A stretch of DNA of 64,000 bases from an uncultured Blautia sp. (GTDB lineage: Bacteria; Bacillota; Clostridia; Lachnospirales; Lachnospiraceae). The notes below the pieces were generated by a model. It was not told where the DNA came from. It saw only the letters and a list, made by a program, of their open reading frames with translations, and made no database searches. The DNA lies in the NCBI GenBank assembly GCA_900542045.1, contig UQMI01000007.1, forward strand, positions 1 to 64,000, given 5' to 3'. A program made the position numbers and the translations under genes. Below, in pieces: positions 1 to 8,778 of this stretch. Every line of letters begins with the position of its first letter. Position 1 is the stretch's first letter.

Positions 1-92
1 ATAGCAACGCCGAAGACGCGGCTTGGGAAGGCGCAGGAACTGGCTTCCAGGGAGACTTATCTCAATCATCTATTTATCAGGGAGGTATCTAT

Positions 93-314
93 ACGAAAAA
101 AAGCGAGACATACGCATCCGTATTCAAAAACTATCCGGATGTTGTAACTGTAGAACAAATGAGTGAAATGTTAGGAATTAGTACTAAAACCGCCTATAAA
201 CTGCTTAAAGAAAATAAAATAAAGCATTTTATGATAGGGCGGATCTACAAAATTCCGAAATATTATATTCTAACCTATCTGGAAATTCTTGACCAGAACA
301 ATAGCAACAAGTAA
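93..314 (+). CDS. Excisionase-like helix-turn-helix protein, probable ACG start
   Basis: A 73-residue reading frame carries a winged-helix/excisionase type HTH: the stretch VEQMSEMLGISTKTAYKLLK is typical of Xis/MerR-like DNA-binding domains, followed by a basic, Tyr-rich tail. It sits 96 bp before the integrase, the usual xis-int order of Tn916-like and related elements, so it probably directs excision. No ATG begins the conserved N-terminus. A GGAGG at 81-85 is followed after 7 nt by ACG at 93, then Lys-Lys-Ser-Glu. The frame stays open to the left window edge, so an upstream start or fusion is also possible, and the first internal ATG falls inside the HTH. The HTH call is solid; the start is inferred. 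Confidence 0.65.
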   Translation, partial: TKKSETYASVFKNYPDVVTVEQMSEMLGISTKTAYKLLKENKIKHFMIGRIYKIPKYYILTYLEILDQNNSNK

Positions 315-346
315 TTTCTGTCACAGGTACTGCCAATTTTGTGCCA

Positions 347-366
347 GCATGGTATAATATCCATGC
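347..366 (+). promoter_or_regulatory. Integrase promoter -10 inside an inverted repeat
   Basis: GCATGG and CCATGC form a perfect 6-bp inverted repeat around TATAAT (353-358). A weak -35 (CTGCCA, 330-335) lies 17 bp upstream and the -10 is extended (TGG before TATAAT). The palindrome could be an operator for the HTH protein or another repressor; that part is inference. Confidence 0.5.
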
Positions 367-410
367 CAATACGTGAAGTTGACTGTTACCCTGTAAAGGA
401 GGTTTGAATT

Positions 411-1919
411 ATGGTAGCAGGTCATCTTCGAGAGCAGAATGGCATTTACCAAATGATATTATGTTACAAAGACACGAACAACAAGCGGTGCAGTAAATCA
501 ATCAGCACCGGGCTTCCGGTAAAAGGAAATAAAAAGAAGGCGGAAGCACTTCTGGCACAGACGAGAAAAGAGTTTATCCCTCCAATCTGGAATAAGGATA
601 CACACGTTCATGTGTTTCTAGTGGAGTGGATACAATATGCTCCTCTGGAGGCAGCCGAATTTTCTCAGTACAAGCACCATATCAACCGGTGGATTGTGCC
701 CTATTTTAAAGAGCATATCAGCAGCATCAGTGAGTTGTCCGTTCAAGAACTGGAACAGTATTTTTCCTCACTCAGAAAAGCCGACAATCCACAGATTGCT
801 GGTTCGCAACATTTAATCTCTACCAGTCATCACATTTTACTGATGGCCTTCAGCCATGCAGTTAGTAGTGGTTGGGTTGAAAAAAATCCTTTGGTTTCGA
901 TCAATCCGGAGACAGGGAAAGGTGAGATTCTGTTTGCAGACTTCATTTTGAAATGGCTTGCAGTCATCAAGTACAAGGTGCAAATTACAACATATGCAGG
1001 ATACCGCAGTAATGTAGAGAAAAGGATAGAACCCTATTTTCGTGAAAGAGGATACACGTTAAATGAGCTTTCAGACAATCCAGAGTTTATTCAGGACTAT
1101 TATACCTATGAACTGGAAGAACGGCATGTAAAGCCAAATACGGTCATCAGACGCCATGCTAACATCCATAAGTGTCTTGACTATGCTGTACAATTAAAAT
1201 TGCTAAAGGATAATCCAGCAGACCGGGTACAAAGACCAGAAGAGAACACTTATGAGGCTCAATACTATACAAACGAAGAAATGGTACAGCTTTTTAAAGC
1301 TGCTCATGGGGATCCGCTTGAAATCTGCATATTTCTTGCCGCATTTTATGGTATGCGTCGCAGCGAAGCACTTGGAGTGAAGTGGTCCAGAATTGATATG
1401 GTGAACAAGACCATCACTGTAAACCATGTGGTAACAGATATCTATATTGACGGGCATTGTCAGCGTGTCATCAAAGACAAGACAAAATCAAAATCAAGCA
1501 CACGCAAGCTACCATTAGTCCCGCCATTTGAGGCAGTCCTTAAATATGTTTATCAGAAGCAGCACTATCAGCAGTACGTCTGCGGCGATTCCTATTGTAA
1601 GGAATATCTGGATTACATCAATAAGACAGAAACCGGAGAACTTATAAAGCCAGGCTATGTGACGGATCACTTCCAGTTACTACTGAAAAAGAATGGTCTG
1701 CGACGGATCCGCTTTCATGATCTCCGCCATAGCTGTGCATCCTTATTGTATTCATATGGCGTTGACCTCAAGGCTATTCAGCATTGGTTAGGACACAGTA
1801 CGATCTCAACGACTGCAAACATTTATACACACTTTGATTACGACCAGAAGATAAACACAGCAAATGCAATGATCCAGTCCCTGCCCGCAAGTGTTTTTCC
1901 GGGCATAGGTGTGAACTAA
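411..1919 (+). CDS. Site-specific tyrosine recombinase (integrase)
   Basis: This 502-residue protein is a phage/ICE-type tyrosine integrase. An N-terminal arm-binding/AP2-like region (about 1-60) precedes SAM-like core-binding segments and a C-terminal catalytic domain. The catalytic set is visible: Arg316 in the GMRRSEALG motif, His436 and Arg439 in HDLRH, the LGHST motif near 460, and the nucleophile Tyr472 in IYTHFD. The start is an ATG with a strong AAAGGAGG at suitable spacing. Core-binding-like sequence appears twice (about 50-165 and 170-270), which makes the N-terminal part longer than in Tn916 Int (405 residues). The gene ends 44 bp before the 3' end of tRNA-Leu, which marks this as the right end of an integrated element extending off the left of the window. 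Confidence 0.93.
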   Translation: MVAGHLREQNGIYQMILCYKDTNNKRCSKSISTGLPVKGNKKKAEALLAQTRKEFIPPIWNKDTHVHVFLVEWIQYAPLEAAEFSQYKHHINRWIVPYFKEHISSISELSVQELEQYFSSLRKADNPQIAGSQHLISTSHHILLMAFSHAVSSGWVEKNPLVSINPETGKGEILFADFILKWLAVIKYKVQITTYAGYRSNVEKRIEPYFRERGYTLNELSDNPEFIQDYYTYELEERHVKPNTVIRRHANIHKCLDYAVQLKLLKDNPADRVQRPEENTYEAQYYTNEEMVQLFKAAHGDPLEICIFLAAFYGMRRSEALGVKWSRIDMVNKTITVNHVVTDIYIDGHCQRVIKDKTKSKSSTRKLPLVPPFEAVLKYVYQKQHYQQYVCGDSYCKEYLDYINKTETGELIKPGYVTDHFQLLLKKNGLRRIRFHDLRHSCASLLYSYGVDLKAIQHWLGHSTISTTANIYTHFDYDQKINTANAMIQSLPASVFPGIGVN

Positions 1920-1920
1920 A

Positions 1921-1953
1921 AAGAAAAAAGACTAAAACAATCTGTCTTAGTCT
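1921..1953 (-). terminator. Rho-independent terminator of the tRNA transcript
   Basis: On the minus strand GACTAAGAC and GTTTTAGTC pair around a short loop and are followed by TTTTTTCTT. It lies directly after the tRNA-Leu 3' end and before the convergent integrase stop. Confidence 0.7.
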
Positions 1954-1963
1954 CTTTACCAAA

Positions 1964-2049
1964 TGCCGGTGGCCGGACTCGAACCGGCACGGAAATTACT
2001 CTCCGAAGGATTTTAAGTCCTTTGCGTCTGCCAATTCCGCCACACCGGC
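1964..2049 (-). tRNA. tRNA-Leu (anticodon UAA)
   Basis: An 86-nt class II tRNA folds from the minus strand. The acceptor stem GCCGGTG pairs with CACCGGC, the anticodon loop is CTTAAAA (UAA), there is a long variable arm, and the T-arm contains GGTTCGAGTCC. CCA is not encoded. The 3' end faces the integrase 44 bp away, the classic layout for integration into a tRNA gene. Because a truncated tRNA-Leu 5' half lies just beyond, this copy may be carried by the element or may be the site that recombined. Confidence 0.95.
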
Positions 2050-2204
2050 AAATATGTGTACACCCAACCCGCTGTAAACAGCTACAAACACCTCAAATTT
2101 TGGAGGGATGTTTTGGAGGGATGCAAGCACATTTGCTAAATATGAAATTTTAAGATCCTTGATTTTTCAAGGAAAATCTGCCACAACTTAACAATCCATC
2201 CATT

Positions 2205-2246
2205 GGATTTTAAGTCCCGGGCGTCTGCCAGTTCCGCCACTGCGGC
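2205..2246 (-). pseudogene. Truncated tRNA-Leu(UAA), 5' half only
   Basis: On the minus strand a tRNA-Leu 5' half is clear: acceptor strand GCCGCAG, D-arm, and anticodon stem-loop with CTTAAAA, ending at GGACTTAAAATCC. After that the sequence diverges and no variable arm, T-arm or 3' acceptor strand follows. The 13-bp block ending the fragment (2205-2217) is identical to 2008-2020 in the intact tRNA-Leu anticodon arm. The 5' flanks also resemble each other (GGCAAAT then a TACACC run). The acceptor sequence differs from the intact copy, so this is not a simple duplicate of it. Confidence 0.8.
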
Positions 2247-2317
2247 AAATGCATACACCACTTTAAACCAGGGCCATACGCGCAAGCACTGTGCCACTTA
2301 AGCGATCGTGTATGCAA

Positions 2318-2399
2318 TGGACGGAGGTGGATTCGAACCACCGAAGCAATTTGCAGCAGATTTACAGTCTGTCCCCTTTGGCCACTCGGGAATCCGTCC
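2318..2399 (-). tRNA. tRNA-Tyr (anticodon GUA)
   Basis: An 82-nt class II tRNA on the minus strand. The acceptor GGACGGA pairs with TCCGTCC, the anticodon loop is CTGTAAA (GUA), a long variable arm is present, and the T-arm contains GGTTCGAATCC. It is the first gene of the Tyr-Leu tRNA transcript. CCA is not encoded. Confidence 0.95.
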
Positions 2400-2404
2400 A
2401 TATG

Positions 2405-2428
2405 CCTTGTCAAGTATCCCTGACAAGG
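2405..2428 (-). repeat. Hairpin in the tRNA-Tyr 5' leader
   Basis: CCTTGTCA and TGACAAGG form a perfect 8-bp inverted repeat with an 8-nt loop. It lies between the promoter and the tRNA-Tyr 5' end, so it would be transcribed and removed during 5' maturation. Confidence 0.6.
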
Positions 2429-2432
2429 CTTA

Positions 2433-2461
2433 ATTATATACGATATTCTCTGAAAATGCAA
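2433..2461 (-). promoter_or_regulatory. Sigma-A promoter of the tRNA-Tyr/tRNA-Leu transcript
   Basis: Minus-strand TTGCAT (2456-2461) and TATAAT (2433-2438) are separated by exactly 17 bp, about 33 bp upstream of mature tRNA-Tyr. Confidence 0.75.
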
Positions 2462-2508
2462 GATTTTTTTTGCGTCAAATGGATTTTCCTCAAACATGTA
2501 TTTCCATT

Positions 2509-4620
2509 CTATTCTTCTTCATCCTTATGATAAAGCAGAATAGCCGAATAAGGTGGAAGATTCAGCTCCAGAAAGCCGGCTTTTGTTTCGAATTGTCTGC
2601 CTCCCATATAATAGCTGTCTGCTCCGGTATAAAATACGCACTGCAGCTTCACATCATTCAGACGTCCCAGACCGGACAGCCATACGGGGATTTCCATATG
2701 TTTATCCGTTTCGCTGTTGTTCAATGCGATGATCATACGGTCTTCATGAGAAAACCGGCAATAGCTCAGGCCCTGGTGGTCATTCCACAGAAAACGGAGC
2801 GAACCGGAAACCAACACCTTATACTTCCTGTGTACCTGAATGATATCCCGGTGAAACGTCAGCAGATCCTGATCTTCCTGTCCCCACGGATAGGTACGTC
2901 GGTTGTCCGGATCTGTAAAACCGCAGACACCCGCTTCATCACCATAATAAATCGTAGGCGCACCCGGCCAGGTCATCTGGATCACAACAGCTTCCCGCAG
3001 CACAGCTTTATTAATTCCCTCGGCAGCCGCTTCCGGCCCCATATAGGACACCCTTCCCACCGTCCGATTCGTTCGGGTCAGAAAACGCGAATGGTCATGA
3101 TTGGACAATTCATTCATGGCCGTCTGCAGAGATGAAACATGAAAACTGGCCATATGGGTCCGCATGGCTCCAATAAAACTTTCGCTGTTGCCCAGCAGGT
3201 CTCCCCGGTATTCGTCGCTGTGTTTCTCCATTCCGGTCAAAAACCAGGTCACCGGCTCCATGAACGCATCGTAGTTCATAACCGTATCCCATTCATCCCC
3301 CTGAAGCCATCCTCTGGGATCTCCATAATGTTCCGCCAGGATCAGGGCATCCGGCTTCACAGATTTTACGGCCCGGCGGAAATCCTTCCAGAAACGGTGG
3401 TTAAACTCGTTACTGTGGCCCAGGTCCGCCGCCACATCCAGACGCCAGCCGTCAATGTTGTAAGGCGGAGATACCCATTTCTTCGCCACATCCAGAATAT
3501 ACTGATATAACTCCGGTGAAGCCTCGTAATTTAACTTGGGCAGCGTATCATGGGCCCACCAGCCGTCATATGTGGTATTGTAAGGCCACTGGCTTTCATC
3601 GTGAAATTTGAAATAGTTCCGATACGGGCTGTCCGCCGATATATAGGCTCCCTTGGCATATCCTTCCTGGTTCTCATAGATCCGTTCCCGGTCCAGCCAC
3701 TTGTTGAAGGAGCCGCAGTGGTTAAACACACCGTCCAGGATGATCTTCATCCCCCGCTTGTGTATCTCTTCCACCATTTTGATAAAGAGCTGATTGCTGG
3801 CTTCCAGGTTCTCCCGGTCCGTCACTCTTTTAATATATCTGGTCGCATGACTGTTGTCTCTGTCACCACTGTAGAGCAGCTCCCCGCCGTCGTTGACGAT
3901 CACGCCGTAATGGGGATCCACATAATCGTAATCCTGACTGTCATATTTGTGATTGCTGGGCGATACAAAGATCGGATTCAGATACAGAACTTCCACGCCC
4001 AGGGACTGCAGATAATCCAGTTTGTCTATGATTCCCTGGAGATCTCCGCCGTAGAATTCCCGGACTCCCATGGTCGCCGGAAATTTATTCCAGTCTTCTA
4101 CCCTTGTACTGATATCTCCGATATAGCAGTATTCTCCGGTCAGTACGTCATTGCTTTTATCTCCGTTATAAAAACGATCCACAAAAATCTGATAGATCAC
4201 CGCTCCTTTGGCCCAGTCCGGCGTTTTAAATCCCGGAACAATATGGAACGGATCATCCCTGGTCTTTTCCAGACAGACACCTTTCTTATTGTAATAACAA
4301 CAAATTCTTCCAAAATGAATCTCAAAACTATAGAAAAAATCTTCCCTTGTCATGGTGACGTTCATTGCGTAATAGTCAAACCCATGACTGCACTTTTCCC
4401 ACCGCATACGGATACGGCCAATGGAGGTGTTCATATATACTGCATCCACATTATTCCGCAATGTACGAAAACGAATCGTAACGATGTCTCCAACATCTGG
4501 TTCCATGGGACTTCGATAATTTTCCGTTTCGTCGCTGAATAATGCATCCTTGTTAAACACCGGTCTCATCTGCAGTATATACTGCTGCGCCTTTGCAGAA
4601 TAAGTATCAATGATTTCCAT
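2509..4620 (-). CDS. Glycoside hydrolase family 13 (neopullulanase/cyclomaltodextrinase type)
   Basis: This 703-residue protein has the size and layout of the neopullulanase/cyclomaltodextrinase branch of GH13: an N-terminal beta-sandwich (about 1-130, CBM34-like), a catalytic (beta/alpha)8 barrel and a C-terminal beta domain. The GH13 catalytic triad is visible: nucleophile Asp in DGWRLDVAADLGH, acid/base Glu in LILAEHYGD, and the transition-state Asp in ELSNHDHSRF. There is no signal peptide, so it probably acts in the cytoplasm on imported maltodextrins or cyclodextrins. The start ATG has AAAAGGGG at good spacing. It stands alone, with the tRNA operon downstream and ftsH upstream in the same orientation. 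Exact substrate preference is not decidable here. Confidence 0.88.
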   Translation of the reverse strand: MEIIDTYSAKAQQYILQMRPVFNKDALFSDETENYRSPMEPDVGDIVTIRFRTLRNNVDAVYMNTSIGRIRMRWEKCSHGFDYYAMNVTMTREDFFYSFEIHFGRICCYYNKKGVCLEKTRDDPFHIVPGFKTPDWAKGAVIYQIFVDRFYNGDKSNDVLTGEYCYIGDISTRVEDWNKFPATMGVREFYGGDLQGIIDKLDYLQSLGVEVLYLNPIFVSPSNHKYDSQDYDYVDPHYGVIVNDGGELLYSGDRDNSHATRYIKRVTDRENLEASNQLFIKMVEEIHKRGMKIILDGVFNHCGSFNKWLDRERIYENQEGYAKGAYISADSPYRNYFKFHDESQWPYNTTYDGWWAHDTLPKLNYEASPELYQYILDVAKKWVSPPYNIDGWRLDVAADLGHSNEFNHRFWKDFRRAVKSVKPDALILAEHYGDPRGWLQGDEWDTVMNYDAFMEPVTWFLTGMEKHSDEYRGDLLGNSESFIGAMRTHMASFHVSSLQTAMNELSNHDHSRFLTRTNRTVGRVSYMGPEAAAEGINKAVLREAVVIQMTWPGAPTIYYGDEAGVCGFTDPDNRRTYPWGQEDQDLLTFHRDIIQVHRKYKVLVSGSLRFLWNDHQGLSYCRFSHEDRMIIALNNSETDKHMEIPVWLSGLGRLNDVKLQCVFYTGADSYYMGGRQFETKAGFLELNLPPYSAILLYHKDEEE

Positions 4621-5001
4621 GACGATTCCCCTTTTGTATAAATTTGTGTAATGATAGAAGGAAGCAGATATCCGCCATCCACTTTCACTGTTTCCTGAGA
4701 AACACAGACGGCTTTGCAGCCGGCCGTATTCAATTTAAAGATTATAACATGAATATCACAAACAGGGCAAGCATACATTTTACATCCTTTTTACATTAAA
4801 AAAAATTCCTGAATCTGACCACAAGGAAAAAAGGCAGCCATCCGGCTGCCTTTTTGGAGAAGGTATTTCTTCTTATGGGGTGTAGCAAAAACTATATAAT
4901 GTATTGGGGGGTTTTTACGATTTGTATTATAGCAAAGTGCAACCAAAAAGTGTGCACAAACTTAACAAATTTTGCAATATTTTTTTGTGCACATCAGACA
5001 A
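4621..5001. other. Gene-free interval between ftsH and the GH13 gene
   Basis: The stretch contains the ftsH terminator (4827-4855) and, on its left, the GH13 promoter region. No convincing ORF or structured RNA was recognised in the remainder, which is A/T rich near 4920-4990. Confidence 0.5.
4827..4855 (-). terminator. Terminator downstream of ftsH
   Basis: AAGGCAGCC and GGCTGCCTT form a perfect stem with a 4-nt loop, flanked by A6 and T5 so that it can work on either strand. It lies about 150 nt beyond the ftsH stop. Confidence 0.85.
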
Positions 5002-6837
5002 TCAAACTGTTTCCACAGGCTGTTCTTCTTCGAAAAGAGCTTCAAATTCTGTTCTGTGCATCTTCTCATGTTCCAGAAGATAAGCCGCACATTTGTGAAG
5101 CACATCCTCATGGGCCAGAATAATCTCCTTTGCCTTCTTGTGACAGCCATCCACAATCCGATGAATCTCTTCGTCTATGGTCGTGGCTACGCTCTCGCTG
5201 TAATCCCTTGTATGGGCCAGATCTCTTCCAATGAATACCTCATTCTGATCGCTGCCATAGGTGATCAGACCGATCTTCTCAGACATGCCGTACCGCATGA
5301 CCATAGCTCTGGCCGTAGCTGTGGCCCGCTCAATATCATTGGAAGCGCCTGTGGTGATATCGTCAAAAATAATCTCTTCTGCCACACGGCCGCCCAGCAG
5401 TGTGGTGATATCCTGCAGCATCTTTCCTCTGGTATTAAATACCTCATCGTTTTCCGGCAGAGGCATGGTATAACCTGCGGCTCCCATTCCCGTAGGAATA
5501 ATGGAAATCGTATAGACCGGATCCATATCCGGCAGCACATGGAACAAAATGGCATGCCCCGCCTCATGGTAAGCTGTAATACGCTTTTCCTTGTCGGAGA
5601 TCACCTTGCTCTTCTTCTCCGCACCGATACCTACTTTAATAAAAGAAGATTTGATGTCCTGCTGAGTAATAAAACTGCGGTTCTCCTTGGCTGCCACGAT
5701 CGCCGCCTCGTTCAGCAGGTTTTCCAGATCCGCGCCGGTAAATCCTGCGGTGGTCTGAGCGATCTGCTTCAAATCCACATCGTCGCCCAACGGCTTGGTC
5801 CTGGCGTGTACCTTGAGGATTTCTTCTCTTCCTTTCACATCCGGACGCCCCACCGCTACTTTCCGGTCAAAACGTCCCGGACGGAGAATGGCCGGATCCA
5901 GTATATCCACACGGTTGGTGGCTGCCATCACGATAATGCCTTCATTGATACCAAAGCCATCCATTTCCACCAGAAGCTGATTCAGCGTCTGTTCTCTCTC
6001 ATCATGACCGCCTCCCATGCCGGTACCTCTCTGTCTGGCCACCGCATCGATCTCATCGATAAAAATGATACAGGGGGCATGTTTCTTTCCATCTTCAAAC
6101 AGATCTCTTACACGGGAAGCACCCACACCTACGAACATTTCCACGAAATCAGAACCGGAGATTGAGAAGAACGGAACGCCTGCTTCGCCGGCCACTGCCT
6201 TTGCCAACAGGGTCTTTCCTGTTCCCGGAGGCCCCACCAGAAGTACGCCTTTGGGAATCCTGGCTCCCACTTTCGTATATTTCTGAGGATCTTTCAGAAA
6301 ATCCACGACTTCCACCAGATCTTCTTTTTCTTCATCCAAACCCGCCACTTCCCGGAATGTGATATGCTTGTCTTCCGGACGGCTCATATGAGCACGGCTT
6401 TTCCCAAAGTTCATCATTTTGGCATTGCCGCCCCCGCCGGACATCTGTCGGTTCATAAACATAAAAATAAACAGCACCAGACCGCCTGTGAGAAGAACCG
6501 GAAGTATGGTAGTCAAAAATACATTTTCCTGAGGAACATTATACACTGTCGTATACACATCCGTTCCTTCCAGCAGATCCTGCACTTCTTCCACATCTGT
6601 TACATAAAAAACCACCTGTTCTCCGGAGGTCAGGATCGCGTTGATCCGCCCGGTGGGCACTTCCCTGTTGGGATGAATTTCCACCTGGGAAATCTGGTTC
6701 TCCTCCAACGCTTCTTCAAACTGCGTCAGGGTGAAGCTGGATTGGTTGTTTACCTGATCATTTAAGAAAAGGTAGGCAGCCACCAGCATAATGATCAGCC
6801 CCAGATACAGGCCAACTCTACTTGGTTGCTTATTCAC
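5002..6837 (-). CDS. ftsH: ATP-dependent zinc metalloprotease FtsH
   Basis: A 611-residue membrane-anchored AAA+ protease that degrades misfolded membrane proteins and regulatory substrates, forming hexamers in the cytoplasmic membrane. Two membrane segments (about 7-25 and 106-128) flank a small extracytoplasmic domain. The AAA module has Walker A GPPGTGKT at 202-209, Walker B IIFIDEID at 257-264 and the second region of homology GRFDR at 321-325. The zinc site HEAGH is at 424-428, with the third ligand Asp in the later [10 protein letters not shown] region. Length is normal for the family. It closes the spoIIE-tilS-hpt-ftsH block, the same order as in Bacillus subtilis. Confidence 0.98.
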   Translation of the reverse strand: MNKQPSRVGLYLGLIIMLVAAYLFLNDQVNNQSSFTLTQFEEALEENQISQVEIHPNREVPTGRINAILTSGEQVVFYVTDVEEVQDLLEGTDVYTTVYNVPQENVFLTTILPVLLTGGLVLFIFMFMNRQMSGGGGNAKMMNFGKSRAHMSRPEDKHITFREVAGLDEEKEDLVEVVDFLKDPQKYTKVGARIPKGVLLVGPPGTGKTLLAKAVAGEAGVPFFSISGSDFVEMFVGVGASRVRDLFEDGKKHAPCIIFIDEIDAVARQRGTGMGGGHDEREQTLNQLLVEMDGFGINEGIIVMAATNRVDILDPAILRPGRFDRKVAVGRPDVKGREEILKVHARTKPLGDDVDLKQIAQTTAGFTGADLENLLNEAAIVAAKENRSFITQQDIKSSFIKVGIGAEKKSKVISDKEKRITAYHEAGHAILFHVLPDMDPVYTISIIPTGMGAAGYTMPLPENDEVFNTRGKMLQDITTLLGGRVAEEIIFDDITTGASNDIERATATARAMVMRYGMSEKIGLITYGSDQNEVFIGRDLAHTRDYSESVATTIDEEIHRIVDGCHKKAKEIILAHEDVLHKCAAYLLEHEKMHRTEFEALFEEEQPVETV

Positions 6838-6867
6838 TGAAATATCTCCTTTCCATGTACATCCATT

Positions 6868-7389
6868 TTATAATTCCAAAACTCCCACAAATGGGAGATT
6901 TCTGTATTTCTGAGCATAGTCCAGGCCATATCCCACTACAAACTCATCAGGAATCTCAAAACAGGTATAATCCACATCCACCTTTCTGACTCTGCGCTCC
7001 GGCTTGTCAAGAAGCGTACAAAGACGAAGGCTTGCCGGTTTGCGCCCTCTTAGAATTTCCATCAGATAACTCAGGGTACGGCCCGAATCGATGATATCTT
7101 CCACCACAATGACATCCTTTCCTTCCAGGGGCTCATCCAGATCTTTTACAATGCGCACCACACCGCTTGATTTTGTGTCATCTCCATAACTGGAAACCGA
7201 CATAAAATCAAGGGTTACCGGCACTGTTATCCGCTTGGAAAGTTCGCAGGCAAAAAAAACGCCGCCCTTGAGCACACAGATCAGATGCACCTGTTTGCCT
7301 CTGTAATCTGCACTGATCCTTGCTCCTATTTCGCGAACCTTTTCATTTACTTCTTCTTCACTGATCAAAACACGAATCTTCTCACTCAT
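6868..7389 (-). CDS. hpt: Hypoxanthine phosphoribosyltransferase
   Basis: A 173-residue cytoplasmic purine-salvage enzyme that joins hypoxanthine (and usually guanine) to PRPP to make IMP or GMP. The PRPP-binding motif VIVVEDIIDSGRT lies at about 93-105, and the flexible-loop region with SYGDDTKSSG is at about 67-76. Length matches bacterial Hpt. Its start overlaps the end of tilS by 8 nt, which suggests translational coupling. ftsH follows after 30 nt. Confidence 0.96.
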   Translation of the reverse strand: MSEKIRVLISEEEVNEKVREIGARISADYRGKQVHLICVLKGGVFFACELSKRITVPVTLDFMSVSSYGDDTKSSGVVRIVKDLDEPLEGKDVIVVEDIIDSGRTLSYLMEILRGRKPASLRLCTLLDKPERRVRKVDVDYTCFEIPDEFVVGYGLDYAQKYRNLPFVGVLEL

Positions 7390-8770
7390 TCCATGTTCCT
7401 CCTTGGTATATAATTTCCAAAACAGTCCGGGTCTCCTTCGATATCTTACAGGTCTCTCCCAGGCGTACTCCCACTGCCCACAAAACTTCCGGGCCGCTTG
7501 CGATCAACCACACGTTTCCCCTGTCGTCTCTTGGAATTTTTTCATTAATATAAAAATCTTTTAACTTTTTGCGTCCGCCTTCCTTTGTTACAGTAATATA
7601 ATCCCCCTGCATACGGCGGCGCACAGTGAGATTCTTACTTATTTTATCATAATCCAGCCATTTCGTATACTTTTTTTCTGCAATATCTTGGCCTGTATAG
7701 GGAAATATGCGGCAAAAGAAACGGCCGTTTGCGATTTCCGTCACACCGGGCACACACAGCTGCACCGGCGCATTTTCTTCTGCTCCTTTTCCCGACCGGA
7801 GTTCCTTCGTCAGAAGAACACCGTCATACCTGCGGATCCCATAAATTCCCTGATAAAATGGAAGCTGCTTTCCCACCGGCTTCTCTGCCAGCTGCAGGAT
7901 CCCTTCCATCTGCTTTCTGGTCAGATCCCGTTTGCCTGCAGCCAGATCTTCTGCTGCCTGGGCCAGTGCATACAGCTTCACGATGTGCGGCCCCTGAAAA
8001 AACGCCTGGGGCAGAAAAAGTCCTCCGGATACACGTTCGCTGTTCTGACGCAGATGAATTTCGCCCTGCTCCCGCAGAAACGCGTCTGCCTCACCGGCAA
8101 GAAAAGCAGCAGAAGCGATGTGCTCCACTGCTCTCCCGTTGATCTGCTCCGTCAGAAAGGGCAGAAGATGATGCCTTATCTTGTTCCTGGTATAGGCATC
8201 GGTGAGATTGGTGCTGTCCGTCCGGCAGACAATCTGATTTTCCTCTAAATATTGTTCAATTTCTTTCCTGTTTATACACAAAAACGGGTGAATCACCCGG
8301 CCATTAACCGGCTGGATCCCGGAAAGCCCCCGCAGACCGCAGCCTCTGGCCAGATGATGCAGCACCGTCTCTGCCAGATCGTCCCGGTGGTGGGCCATGG
8401 CGATCTTCGTGCCTCCCCACTGGGTACAATACGCTTCCATGGCTTCCCGCCTTGCCTCTCTTCCTGCCTCTTCTTCGCTGAGTCCCTTTCTGGCTGCCAG
8501 TTCCTTCACTCTGCAGAAAATACTTCTGCACGGAATCTCCATGCTCTGGCAGACGTTTTCCACAAACTGCTGGTCCTCCAGGGCTTCCTGTCCACGGATC
8601 CCGTGGTTGACGTGAACCACAGCCAGTTCGTAACCGCCCTTTTTTCGCAGAGCAGACAGCACATGAAGCAGGGCCATTGAATCCCCGCCTCCTGATACGC
8701 CCAGGACGATCCTGTCTCCCGGTACTGTCATCTGAAATTCCTGCATATAATTCCAAACCTTATCTTTCAA
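7382..8770 (-). CDS. tilS: tRNA(Ile)-lysidine synthase
   Basis: This enzyme uses ATP to attach lysine to C34 of the CAU-anticodon tRNA-Ile, changing its codon recognition to AUA. The PP-loop SGGGDS is at about 26-31. The adenine-binding and HR-type segments (HVNHGIRG, AMAHHRDDLAET) follow, and a C-terminal TilS substrate-binding domain ends the protein. I place the start at TTG (8770), which has AGGAG 5 nt upstream and clears the spoIIE stop. An alternative GTG at 8791 would overlap spoIIE by 13 nt and has no good ribosome site. With the TTG start the product is 462 residues, normal for the family. Confidence 0.93.
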   Translation of the reverse strand: MKDKVWNYMQEFQMTVPGDRIVLGVSGGGDSMALLHVLSALRKKGGYELAVVHVNHGIRGQEALEDQQFVENVCQSMEIPCRSIFCRVKELAARKGLSEEEAGREARREAMEAYCTQWGGTKIAMAHHRDDLAETVLHHLARGCGLRGLSGIQPVNGRVIHPFLCINRKEIEQYLEENQIVCRTDSTNLTDAYTRNKIRHHLLPFLTEQINGRAVEHIASAAFLAGEADAFLREQGEIHLRQNSERVSGGLFLPQAFFQGPHIVKLYALAQAAEDLAAGKRDLTRKQMEGILQLAEKPVGKQLPFYQGIYGIRRYDGVLLTKELRSGKGAEENAPVQLCVPGVTEIANGRFFCRIFPYTGQDIAEKKYTKWLDYDKISKNLTVRRRMQGDYITVTKEGGRKKLKDFYINEKIPRDDRGNVWLIASGPEVLWAVGVRLGETCKISKETRTVLEIIYQGGTWNE

Positions 8771-8778
8771 TTGTACTC

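Noticed and set aside
1..147. Open frame (frame 1) ending at TAA 145-147, possible end of an upstream gene
   Set aside because: Too short to identify and it overlaps the better supported HTH frame; the start is outside the window.
2210..2497. 95-codon frame crossing tRNA-Tyr and the tRNA-Leu fragment
   Set aside because: Runs through functional tRNA sequence; no ribosome site.
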